Below are positions 1 through 5,560 of a DNA stretch of 7,130 nt, one piece after another (within the stretch, counting starts at the first letter, position 1; every line of letters starts with the position of its first letter). The stretch lies in NCBI GenBank assembly GCA_017477805.1, contig JAFUUM010000148.1:1-7130 (forward strand), written 5' to 3'. The notes under the pieces are model-generated. The model did not search any database. It was given only the letters and a program-made list of their open reading frames with translations, and was not told the DNA's origin. The position numbers were made by a program, and so were the translations under genes. This DNA comes from Lachnospiraceae bacterium (lineage in GTDB: Bacteria; Bacillota; Clostridia; Lachnospirales; Lachnospiraceae).

Positions 1-258
1 GACGTTGACGGATATGTCCGCGTAAAGGTTGATACCGAGAATTACAGAGAAAGACGTGCAAAGACCCTTGAAAACCTGGCAAGAAATGTGGCCTTCAAGG
101 TAAAGAGAACGAGAAGGGCAGTAGAGTTAGAGCCCATGAATCCTTACGAAAGAAGGATCATCCATTCCGCTCTCCAGAATGATCGGTATGTTACCACCTA
201 TTCTGAGGGAGAAGAGCCCTACAGACATGTTGTGGTCGTATTAAAATCCAATAATTAG
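1..258 (+). CDS. khpB: KhpB (Jag/EloR) RNA-binding protein, C-terminal 85 residues (5' end outside window)
   Basis: Open in frame 1 from the first base to TAG at 256-258; the start codon is outside the window. The visible part is the end of the KH domain (DGYVRVKVDTENYRERR, about residues 3-19 of the fragment), a helical stretch, then the R3H domain, NPYERRIIHSALQ at residues 47-59, with the defining Arg51-x3-His55. The tail RHVVVVLKSNN closes the protein as usual in this family. KhpB is a cytoplasmic RNA binder that pairs with KhpA in Gram-positive bacteria and is linked to cell-wall elongation. Its gene normally sits between yidC/spoIIIJ and mnmE, which fits the downstream neighbour here. 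The N-terminal Jag_N domain cannot be seen. Confidence 0.93.
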   Translation, partial: DVDGYVRVKVDTENYRERRAKTLENLARNVAFKVKRTRRAVELEPMNPYERRIIHSALQNDRYVTTYSEGEEPYRHVVVVLKSNN

Positions 259-268
259 TATGTTTGGA

Positions 269-300
269 CGGCTCACCAAGAGGTTTCTTTTGGTGAGCCG
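269..300 (+). terminator. Strong hairpin between khpB and mnmE, likely terminator or attenuator
   Basis: CGGCTCACCAA (269-279) pairs perfectly with TTGGTGAGCCG (290-300). The stem extends by G280-T289 (wobble), A281-T288 and G282-C287, giving about 14 pairs closed by a GTTT tetraloop. It begins 10 bases after the khpB stop. The tail CTTTGCGC is a poor U-tract, so termination may be partial or need a factor. No convincing promoter is visible between the hairpin and mnmE at 331, so readthrough into mnmE is likely. A weaker GCGC/GCGC stem (305-308 with 314-317) follows, just before the mnmE ribosome binding site. Confidence 0.6.
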
Positions 301-330
301 CTTTGCGCTGAATGCGCCAGGGGTATTTTT

Positions 331-1776
331 ATGAGTGATACCATCGCCGCCATTTCCACCGGACTTACGGAAGCCGGTATTTCCATGATCCGCGTCAGCG
401 GAGATAATTCCATAGAAATCACGGACAAAGTATTTCGTCCCGGAAAGAAAGGGATGAGTCTGAAAAACGCGGAATCTCATACCATCCATTACGGACATAT
501 TCTGGACGAAGAGGGAAATGTGCTGGATGAGGTAATGGTGTCAGTCATGAAAGGACCCAGATCCTACACCAAAGAAGATGTAACTGAGATCAGTTGCCAC
601 GGCGGTATCCTTGTGACCAGAAGGATCCTTGAGAGGATCTTACAGTCAGGAGCCCGTTTATCCGAGCCGGGAGAATTCACAAAAAGAGCATTCTTAAACG
701 GAAGGATCGACTTAACCCAGGCGGAATCCGTTATGAGTCTGATCCGTTCCACAAGTGATCTTGCCGCAAAGAATGCTTTATCCCAATTAAAGGGATCCCT
801 GCGGGACAAGGTGATCTCCCTTCGAAAAGAACTGATCTATGAGATCGCCTATTTGGAGTCCGCTCTGGATGATCCGGAAAACTATGATCTTTCCGATTTC
901 GGAGATCGTTGCACGGATCTTTGTGACAGAACATTATTGACTTTGAATGAACTGATCGCTTCCGCGGAAAACGGGAGACTGATGCAGGATGGTATCAAAG
1001 TCTGTATTCTCGGAAAACCCAATGCCGGAAAATCTTCTTTCCTGAATTTCCTGTTGGAAGAGGAGAGAGCCATTGTTACGGATATTCCCGGAACCACCAG
1101 AGACACCGTAGAGTCCACCATGCGACTGGGAGATCTTACCCTTCGGCTCATGGATACGGCAGGTCTTCGGGAAACGGAAGATGTCATTGAACAGATCGGA
1201 GTGGAGAGGGCCCGGGAAGCTGCAAAGAATGCGGATCTGATCTTATATCTGATGGACTCTGCCGTGATGCCCTCGGAAGAAGAGCTACGTCAGGCCTTTG
1301 ACCTCATTGAAGAGAAACCCTGTATCTTCCTGATGAGTAAGGCAGACACGGAAAGAGCATTTGAAAAAGAGCACCTTCTTTCTTCTTATAAGGAAATCTC
1401 CGGACTATCCGAAGATAAACTTCCTACCGTGTTTTTGTTTTCATCCAAGCAGGAGTTTACGGATGAGACCGGAGCGAAGATCGAACTTCGGCAGGAGCGT
1501 CATCAACTGGAAAAGAAGATCATGGAAATGTTCTGGCATGGGGATGTGACCATGTCGGAAAAGATCGTGATCACGAATATGAGACAGAAGCAGCATCTGG
1601 TTGCTGCCGCAGAATCCGTCAAAGCAGTGAAGCAGACCATCGAAGATGAGATGCCCGAGGATCTTTTAGCCGGAGATCTGATGAGTGCATACACCGAGCT
1701 TGGTCTCATTATTGGTGAAGAAGTGGAAGATGATCTGGTCAACGAGATCTTTTCTAAGTTTTGTATGGGTAAATAA
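331..1776 (+). CDS. mnmE: tRNA modification GTPase MnmE (TrmE)
   Basis: With MnmG, MnmE makes 5-carboxymethylaminomethyl (or aminomethyl) uridine at wobble position 34 of tRNAs, using a folate one-carbon donor and K+-activated GTP hydrolysis. The N-terminal folate-binding domain covers about residues 4-120. A helical domain flanks the inserted G domain (about 222-400). G1 is GKPNAGKSS (228-236), G2 is GTTRD (254-258), G3 is DTAG (275-278), and Glu287 aligns with the catalytic E. coli Glu282. The protein ends in CMGK (478-481), the C-x-G-K motif with the essential cysteine. Two oddities: G4 is SKAD (336-339) instead of NKxD, and at 481 residues it is 20-30 longer than the usual 450-460, apparently from extra residues between G4 and about 395. 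The ATG has AGGGG at 319-323, 7 bases upstream. TAATAA tandem stops; mnmG follows after 12 bases. Confidence 0.97.
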   Translation: MSDTIAAISTGLTEAGISMIRVSGDNSIEITDKVFRPGKKGMSLKNAESHTIHYGHILDEEGNVLDEVMVSVMKGPRSYTKEDVTEISCHGGILVTRRILERILQSGARLSEPGEFTKRAFLNGRIDLTQAESVMSLIRSTSDLAAKNALSQLKGSLRDKVISLRKELIYEIAYLESALDDPENYDLSDFGDRCTDLCDRTLLTLNELIASAENGRLMQDGIKVCILGKPNAGKSSFLNFLLEEERAIVTDIPGTTRDTVESTMRLGDLTLRLMDTAGLRETEDVIEQIGVERAREAAKNADLILYLMDSAVMPSEEELRQAFDLIEEKPCIFLMSKADTERAFEKEHLLSSYKEISGLSEDKLPTVFLFSSKQEFTDETGAKIELRQERHQLEKKIMEMFWHGDVTMSEKIVITNMRQKQHLVAAAESVKAVKQTIEDEMPEDLLAGDLMSAYTELGLIIGEEVEDDLVNEIFSKFCMGK

Positions 1777-1788
1777 TAAGGAAATATC

Positions 1789-3744
1789 ATGGAACAGAAA
1801 ACCATCAAGCAAATCACAGAATATGACATTTGTGTCATTGGTGCAGGCCATGCCGGTTGTGAAGCCGCACTTGCCTGCAGCAGACTTGGACTGAAAACTA
1901 TCATCTTTACCGTCAGCGTGGAGAGCATTGCCATGATGCCCTGCAATCCTCACATCGGAGGATCATCAAAAGGACATCTGGTGAGAGAAATCGATGCCCT
2001 TGGCGGAGAGATGGGTAAGAACATCGACAAGACTTTTCTTCAGTCGAAGATGTTGAATGTCTCAAAGGGTCCCGCTGTTCATTCCCTCAGATGTCAGGCG
2101 GATAAATCCGAGTACAGCAGATCTATGAGAAAGATCCTGGAGTCCCAGGAAAACCTTACCATCAAACAGGGAGAAGTTGTTGAGATCCTGACAGAGGATG
2201 GAGAGATTACGGATCCCATTTCACGTGAAATTTTCACGAAGAAGATCACGGGTGTTAAGACTCTGACGGGGATCACCTATTCCTGTAAAGCAGTGATCGT
2301 GGCAACCGGTACTTACTTAAATGCCAGATGTCTTTGCGGAGAGGCTATCACTTATACCGGACCAAACGGTCTGATGGCTGCCACCCATCTTTCCAAAGCA
2401 CTGTCTGATCTTGGTGTGGAACTTCGCAGATTTAAAACAGGTACTCCTGCCCGTATGGATAAAAGCTCCATCGATTTTAGTAAGATGGAAGAGCAGTTCG
2501 GCGATCCCAAAGTGGTTCCTTTCTCTTTTTCCACGGATCCCGCTACGGTTCAGATCCCTCAGGAATCCTGCTGGCTGACTTACACCAACGAGACCACCCA
2601 TGATATCATCCGGGCAAACCTTGACCGGTCACCCATCTATGCCGGAGTCATTGAAGGAACCGGTCCCAGGTATTGTCCTTCCATCGAGGATAAGGTGGTG
2701 AAGTTCCCGGACAAGATCCGACATCAGGTCTTCATCGAACCCGAAGGAAAAGACTGTGGAGAAATGTATGTGGACGGTATGAGTTCTTCCATGCCGGAAG
2801 ATGTACAGCTTGCCATGTACCGGACAGTACCCGGATTGGAAAATTGCCGGATCGTCAGAAATGCATATGCCATCGAATATGATTGTCTTGCTCCCGGCCA
2901 ACTTCATTTAAGTCTGGAAGTGAAACATATCCATGGTCTGTTCTGTGCAGGACAGTTTAACGGAAGTTCCGGTTATGAAGAAGCAGCTGCCCAGGGATTG
3001 ATGGCAGGTATCAATGCTTCCATGGAAATCCTCGGAAAAGAGCAGCTGATCCTGGACCGGTCGGAAGCTTACATCGGAGTTCTCATCGATGACCTGGTGA
3101 CCAAGGAGAGTTTTGAGCCTTATCGTATGATGACTTCCAGAGCGGAGTACAGACTTCTTCTTCGACAGGACAATGCAGATCTCCGACTTCGGAAATTCGG
3201 ACACAGAGTCGGGTTGATTTCCGATGAAGAGTACAAAGCCCTTTGTGAAAAAGAAGAACATATACGTTCCGAGATCGAACGGTTAAAGAATACCTTTGTC
3301 GGAGCAGGAAAAGAAGTAACGGAGTTTTTGATTTCACGTGAAACAACTCCTCTTCATACCGGAGCATCTCTGGCAGATCTGATCTGCAGACCGGAGCTTT
3401 CCTATGAAGCCATTGCACCTATCGATCACGAACGAATCGAGTTCCTGACTGAAGCGGAAAAAGAACAGGTCAATATCTCCATCAAGTATGAGGGATATAT
3501 TGAAAGACAGTTCAGACAGGTGGAACAGTTTAAGAAGTTGGAGAACAGACGGATCCCGGCCGGCTTTGATTATGAACAGGTACCCAGCCTTCGGATCGAA
3601 GCAAGACAGAAGCTGATCAAATTCATGCCGGAGAATATCGGGCAGGCTTCCAGAATTTCAGGAGTATCTCCCGCAGATATTTCCGTATTGTTGATCTACC
3701 TGGAACAGTATCAGAAAACCAATGGATCTTCCAAAAAGGATTAG
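1789..3744 (+). CDS. mnmG: tRNA uridine-5-carboxymethylaminomethyl modification enzyme MnmG (GidA), FAD-binding
   Basis: FAD/NADH-dependent partner of MnmE in wobble-uridine (U34) modification. The Rossmann motif GAGHAG is at residues 18-23. The segment CNPHIGGSSKGHL begins at Cys52, equivalent to the redox-active E. coli Cys47. The two family signatures are intact: GPRYCPSIEDK (292-302, with the second conserved Cys at 296) and AGQFNGSSGYEEAAAQG (387-403). The C-terminal helical domain that binds MnmE ends with SRISGVSPADISVLLIYLEQ. Length is 651 against about 630 in E. coli and Bacillus. The excess is a roughly 10-residue N-terminal extension before YDICVIGAG and an apparent insert of about 11 residues near 138-151, which carries a parS-like sequence. 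The start has AAGGA at 1778-1782, 6 bases upstream; no other ATG fits. A second parS-like sequence lies at codons 514-519. Confidence 0.98.
   Translation: MEQKTIKQITEYDICVIGAGHAGCEAALACSRLGLKTIIFTVSVESIAMMPCNPHIGGSSKGHLVREIDALGGEMGKNIDKTFLQSKMLNVSKGPAVHSLRCQADKSEYSRSMRKILESQENLTIKQGEVVEILTEDGEITDPISREIFTKKITGVKTLTGITYSCKAVIVATGTYLNARCLCGEAITYTGPNGLMAATHLSKALSDLGVELRRFKTGTPARMDKSSIDFSKMEEQFGDPKVVPFSFSTDPATVQIPQESCWLTYTNETTHDIIRANLDRSPIYAGVIEGTGPRYCPSIEDKVVKFPDKIRHQVFIEPEGKDCGEMYVDGMSSSMPEDVQLAMYRTVPGLENCRIVRNAYAIEYDCLAPGQLHLSLEVKHIHGLFCAGQFNGSSGYEEAAAQGLMAGINASMEILGKEQLILDRSEAYIGVLIDDLVTKESFEPYRMMTSRAEYRLLLRQDNADLRLRKFGHRVGLISDEEYKALCEKEEHIRSEIERLKNTFVGAGKEVTEFLISRETTPLHTGASLADLICRPELSYEAIAPIDHERIEFLTEAEKEQVNISIKYEGYIERQFRQVEQFKKLENRRIPAGFDYEQVPSLRIEARQKLIKFMPENIGQASRISGVSPADISVLLIYLEQYQKTNGSSKKD
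2217..2232. promoter_or_regulatory. parS-like palindrome inside mnmG (degenerate, 12/16)
   Basis: The 12-bp palindromic core TTTCACGTGAAA (2219-2230) is exact; the two outer bases on each side (CA and TT) differ from the consensus TGTTTCACGTGAAACA. It encodes Ile144-Ser-Arg-Glu147 of MnmG. The core is the part most expected to matter for ParB contact, but binding is unproven. A further half site, TTTTCACG, follows at 2231-2238. Confidence 0.5.
3330..3345. promoter_or_regulatory. parS-like site inside mnmG (14/16)
   Basis: GATTTCACGTGAAACA matches the consensus parS TGTTTCACGTGAAACA at 14 of 16 positions; only the first two bases differ. It lies in the reading frame of mnmG and encodes Ile515-Ser-Arg-Glu-Thr519 in a variable stretch of the C-terminal half. 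About 1.2 kb separates it from the perfect sites downstream. It is probably a functional ParB loading site, but that is inferred from sequence only. Confidence 0.68.
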
Positions 3745-3750
3745 TACCAG

Positions 3751-4482
3751 ATGATGAATAGTTTTGAAGAATTTCAAACCGTATGTCAGGAACAACTGGA
3801 TCTGGAATTATCCGATGACCAGATCAATATGTTTCACGTGTACTATGACCTTCTGATCGAATGGAATCAGAAGATGAACCTTACCGCCATCACGGAACTT
3901 CCGGATGTGCTGATGAAACACTTTTACGATTCCGTCTCTCTCTGTAAGTTCTACGGAGAGATCAGAACTGAGACGTTATCTGTGATCGACGTGGGAACCG
4001 GAGCAGGATTTCCCGGTATTCCTTTGAAGATCGCATTCCCCAATCTGAAGATCACCTTGCTTGACTCTTTACAGAAGAGAGTTGGTTTTTTGAATGAGGT
4101 GATCAATTCCCTGGGTCTCACGGAGATCGAAGCAGTACATGGCCGGGCGGAAGTTTTTGGAAGAGATCAAAAGTATCGTGACCAATATGACCTCTGTGTT
4201 TCCAGAGCTGTTGCAAACTTTGCTACCCTATCTGAACTCTGTTTACCTTTTCTCCGTATGGGAGGCTGTTTTATTTCTTATAAATCTGAAAAAGCAGCTG
4301 AGGAATTGCAGGTAGCAGACAAGGCTCTGTTTCTTTTAAAAGGAAAAGTGGAAAGGGTAAAGGAGTTCACCCTTCCTGACACGGATATGAACAGGACATT
4401 TGTGGTCGTGAAGAAGACGGCACCTACTCCGAAACCTTATCCCAGAAAAGCAGGCACGCCTGCCAAGTCACCCTTATCCTGA
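3751..4482 (+). CDS. rsmG: 16S rRNA (guanine-527 N7) methyltransferase RsmG (GidB)
   Basis: SAM-dependent methylation of N7 of G527 (E. coli numbering) in the 530 loop of 16S rRNA. Family landmarks in order: YYDLLIEWNQKMNLTAI (31-47), KHFYDSV (56-62), the SAM-binding motif I VIDVGTGAGFPGIPL (78-92), VSRAVANF (150-157), the CFISYKSEKAAEEL block, and the C-terminal PRKAGTPAKSPL typical of the family. At 243 residues it is close to the roughly 239 of Bacillus. Two ATGs stand in tandem. The first, at 3751, is preferred because AAAGGA (3735-3740, inside the end of mnmG) is 10 bases away; the second would be 13 away. The gap to mnmG is 6 bases, so translation is likely coupled. No clear terminator follows. 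Codons 27-32 contain a partial parS match. Confidence 0.97.
   Translation: MMNSFEEFQTVCQEQLDLELSDDQINMFHVYYDLLIEWNQKMNLTAITELPDVLMKHFYDSVSLCKFYGEIRTETLSVIDVGTGAGFPGIPLKIAFPNLKITLLDSLQKRVGFLNEVINSLGLTEIEAVHGRAEVFGRDQKYRDQYDLCVSRAVANFATLSELCLPFLRMGGCFISYKSEKAAEELQVADKALFLLKGKVERVKEFTLPDTDMNRTFVVVKKTAPTPKPYPRKAGTPAKSPLS
3830..3845. promoter_or_regulatory. Partial parS match inside rsmG (13/16)
   Basis: TGTTTCACGTG (3830-3840) matches the first 11 bases of parS exactly, but the right arm (TACTA) does not continue the palindrome. It encodes Met27-Phe-His-Val-Tyr-Tyr32, in a stretch where RsmG proteins normally have an aromatic-rich helix, so protein constraint may explain part of the match. Weak candidate. 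Confidence 0.3.
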
Positions 4483-4509
4483 TACAATATTTAGATTCCT
4501 TTCTAAAAA

Positions 4510-4525
4510 TGTTTCACGTGAAACA
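4510..4525. promoter_or_regulatory. parS: parS, perfect consensus ParB-binding site
   Basis: TGTTTCACGTGAAACA is identical to the 16-bp palindromic parS consensus of Bacillus subtilis and most bacteria with chromosomal ParABS. ParB nucleates here and loads CTP-dependent clamps that spread along DNA. It lies in the rsmG-parA spacer, where it is free of coding constraint, 61 bases from the next perfect copy. A tandem GAAACAT extends it on the right (4527-4533). Confidence 0.96.
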
Positions 4526-4570
4526 TGAAACATAGATTCCGAATTTGAATCCGGAAGAGATACAAGATAA

Positions 4571-4586
4571 TGTTTCACGTGAAACA
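4571..4586. promoter_or_regulatory. parS: parS, second perfect consensus ParB-binding site
   Basis: A second exact TGTTTCACGTGAAACA, 61 bases downstream of the first (about six helical turns, so roughly the same face of the helix). Two intact copies in one spacer next to parAB mark this as a main ParB loading centre near oriC. Confidence 0.96.
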
Positions 4587-4609
4587 TTCTACCCACAATA
4601 TATAGATTC

Positions 4610-4625
4610 CATATCATGTGAAACA
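4610..4625. promoter_or_regulatory. Degenerate parS copy (12/16)
   Basis: CATATCATGTGAAACA keeps the right arm GTGAAACA fully, but the left arm is altered, including the central C-to-T change that breaks the CACGTG core. It is probably a decayed duplicate of the perfect sites, followed by the repeat element ATAGATTC. Any ParB binding would be weak. Confidence 0.4.
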
Positions 4626-4649
4626 TAGATTCGCAAAAAACTGAAAAAG

Positions 4650-4680
4650 ATGGATTCACCGTGAAACATTTTGAATCCAT
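4650..4680. repeat. 9-bp perfect inverted repeat enclosing a parS right arm
   Basis: ATGGATTCA (4650-4658) is the exact reverse complement of TGAATCCAT (4672-4680), with a 13-base loop that contains GTGAAACA. It could form a hairpin or be a dimer binding site. No T-run follows it, so a terminator for rsmG is not supported. Confidence 0.6.
4652..4668. promoter_or_regulatory. parS-like site with one extra central base
   Basis: GGATTCACCGTGAAACA resembles parS with an additional C between the two arms (TTCAC-C-GTGAA). The one-base insertion changes half-site spacing and phase, which should disable normal symmetric ParB binding, leaving at most a half site. Likely a decayed copy. Confidence 0.35.
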
Positions 4681-4721
4681 ACAATATGTTGATTCAGAGA
4701 CCGCAAGAACCATATATCCAA

Positions 4722-4750
4722 TTTACTATCAAAATTCAAATTGATATAAT
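4722..4750 (+). promoter_or_regulatory. Sigma-A type promoter for parA-parB
   Basis: A perfect -10 TATAAT at 4745-4750 carries an upstream TG (4742-4743), making an extended -10. TTTACT at 4722-4727 is a 4/6 match to the -35 TTGACA at the optimal 17-base spacing. Transcription would start near 4757, leaving a leader of about 35 bases before the parA ATG. The parS sites lie about 170-250 bases upstream, so spreading ParB could cover this promoter and repress its own operon; that regulation is inferred. Confidence 0.8.
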
Positions 4751-4766
4751 AAACAAATGAACCCGT

Positions 4767-4786
4767 AGGAGAGACGTGGAAGGGAG
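4767..4786 (+). promoter_or_regulatory. Two ribosome-binding sequences that bear on the parA start
   Basis: AGGAG at 4767-4771 is only 4 bases before a GTG at 4776, while AAGGGAG at 4780-4786 serves the ATG at 4791 (4-7 bases spacing). Both starts are in frame. The ATG is preferred because ParA/Soj proteins begin directly with M-x-K-V-I-A-I-A-N-Q-K-G-G-V-G-K-T; the GTG would add MEGRI. Confidence 0.65.
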
Positions 4787-4790
4787 AATT

Positions 4791-5558
4791 ATGTCTAAAG
4801 TAATCGCAATCGCAAACCAAAAAGGAGGAGTCGGAAAGACTACCACCTCCATCAACCTTGCAGCCTGCCTTGCAGAAAAAGGTCAGAAAGTTCTGCTGGT
4901 TGATATCGATCCTCAGGGAAACACTACCAGTGGATTTGGAGTGGACAAAAATGAACTGGAGGATACGGTATATGAGATGATGCTGGGAGACAGCAACATT
5001 CGTGACTGTATCATTACCGATCTCAGACCGAACCTGGATATGCTTCCCGCCAATGTAAATCTTGCGGCAGTGGAAGTGGAACTCATCGATAAGGAACGGA
5101 ATCAGTTTATCCTCAAAGATGATCTGGATTATATCCGGGACAAGTATGACTTTATTCTCATCGACTGTCCTCCTTCCTTAAGCATGTTAACCTTAAATGC
5201 CATGACGGCATCCGACAAGATCCTGGTTCCCATTCAGTGTGAGTACTATGCACTGGAAGGTCTCAGCCAGTTGATCTATACCATCAATCTTGTAAGAGAG
5301 CGTATGAATCCTACTCTGGATATCGAGGGTGTTGTATTTACCATGTATGATTCCCGTACCAATCTGTCTCAGCAGGTAGTGGAGAATGTAAAGAGTAATC
5401 TTCAGCACCACGTATTTGAGACCGTTATACCCCGGAACATACGTTTGGCTGAGGCGCCCAGTTTCGGTGTACCCATCAATGAAAGCGATGCAAAGTCCGC
5501 AGGTGCGGAAGCATATAGAAACTTGGCGGATGAGATCATCGCCAGAAAGGATGTATAA
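4791..5558 (+). CDS. parA: Chromosome-partitioning ATPase ParA (Soj)
   Basis: Deviant Walker-A ATPase that dimerises on ATP, binds DNA nonspecifically and is stimulated by the ParB N-terminus; in Firmicutes it moves origins and, as Soj, modulates DnaA. Visible motifs, numbered from the ATG at 4791: KGGVGKTT (11-18) with signature Lys11 and Lys16; LLVDIDPQGNTTSG (35-48) with Asp40; Walker B FILIDCPPSL (121-130) with Asp125; EYYALEGLSQL (151-161); and Arg189, which falls at the same number as the DNA-binding Arg189 of B. subtilis Soj. Length of 255 residues matches Soj (253). An in-frame GTG at 4776 would add five residues. It has its own promoter and is followed 2 bases later by parB, whose ribosome site AAAGGA lies inside its last codons. 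Confidence 0.97.
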   Translation: MSKVIAIANQKGGVGKTTTSINLAACLAEKGQKVLLVDIDPQGNTTSGFGVDKNELEDTVYEMMLGDSNIRDCIITDLRPNLDMLPANVNLAAVEVELIDKERNQFILKDDLDYIRDKYDFILIDCPPSLSMLTLNAMTASDKILVPIQCEYYALEGLSQLIYTINLVRERMNPTLDIEGVVFTMYDSRTNLSQQVVENVKSNLQHHVFETVIPRNIRLAEAPSFGVPINESDAKSAGAEAYRNLADEIIARKDV

Positions 5559-5560
5559 GC

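Larger units (their letters stand above)
4484..4697. repeat. Short-repeat cluster based on GATTC/GAATC, interleaved with parS sites
   Basis: ACAATAT-N-T-(A/T)-GATTC occurs at 4484-4498, 4595-4609 and 4681-4695. GAAACATAGATTC occurs at 4527-4539 and 4620-4632, in the second case running straight out of a degenerate parS right arm. In all, GATTC starts at 4494, 4535, 4605, 4628, 4653 and 4691, and GAATC at 4547 and 4673: eight GAWTC pentamers in about 200 bases where under one would be expected by chance. The pattern looks like a decayed duplication of a unit containing parS plus a TAGATTCC element. Function unknown. No gene is visible in the whole spacer 4483-4790; the remainder is AT-rich with the parA promoter at its end. 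Confidence 0.7.

Noticed and set aside
1503..1953. Minus-strand frames of 147 and 95 codons at the mnmE-mnmG junction
   Set aside because: They are shadows of two clearly conserved + strand genes, with no recognisable domain and no ribosome site evidence.
2755..2763. TGTGGAGAA, an 8/9 match to a DnaA box (reverse orientation)
   Set aside because: Isolated, inside conserved mnmG codons, with no box cluster or AT-rich unwinding element nearby. The replication origin is probably upstream of the window.
4474..4482. TTATCCTGA, a possible DnaA box at the end of rsmG
   Set aside because: Only 7/9, and it encodes the conserved C-terminal residues plus the stop.
4535..4556. Overlapping short inverted repeats (GATTC/GAATC and TTCCG/CGGAA) as a possible rsmG terminator
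   Set aside because: Stems are only 5 bp with loops of 7-10 bases and no T-run, and they are better explained as members of the repeat family.
4474..4713. 79-codon minus-strand reading frame across the rsmG-parA spacer (contains MFHVKH and MFHVSRET)
   Set aside because: These peptides are simply the translation of parS palindromes (TGTTTCACGTG). There is no ribosome site or coding character, and the DNA is AT-rich repeat.
4776..4790. GTG start for parA
   Set aside because: Its ribosome site is too close, and the added MEGRI is not part of the conserved family N-terminus; the ATG at 4791 is preferred.
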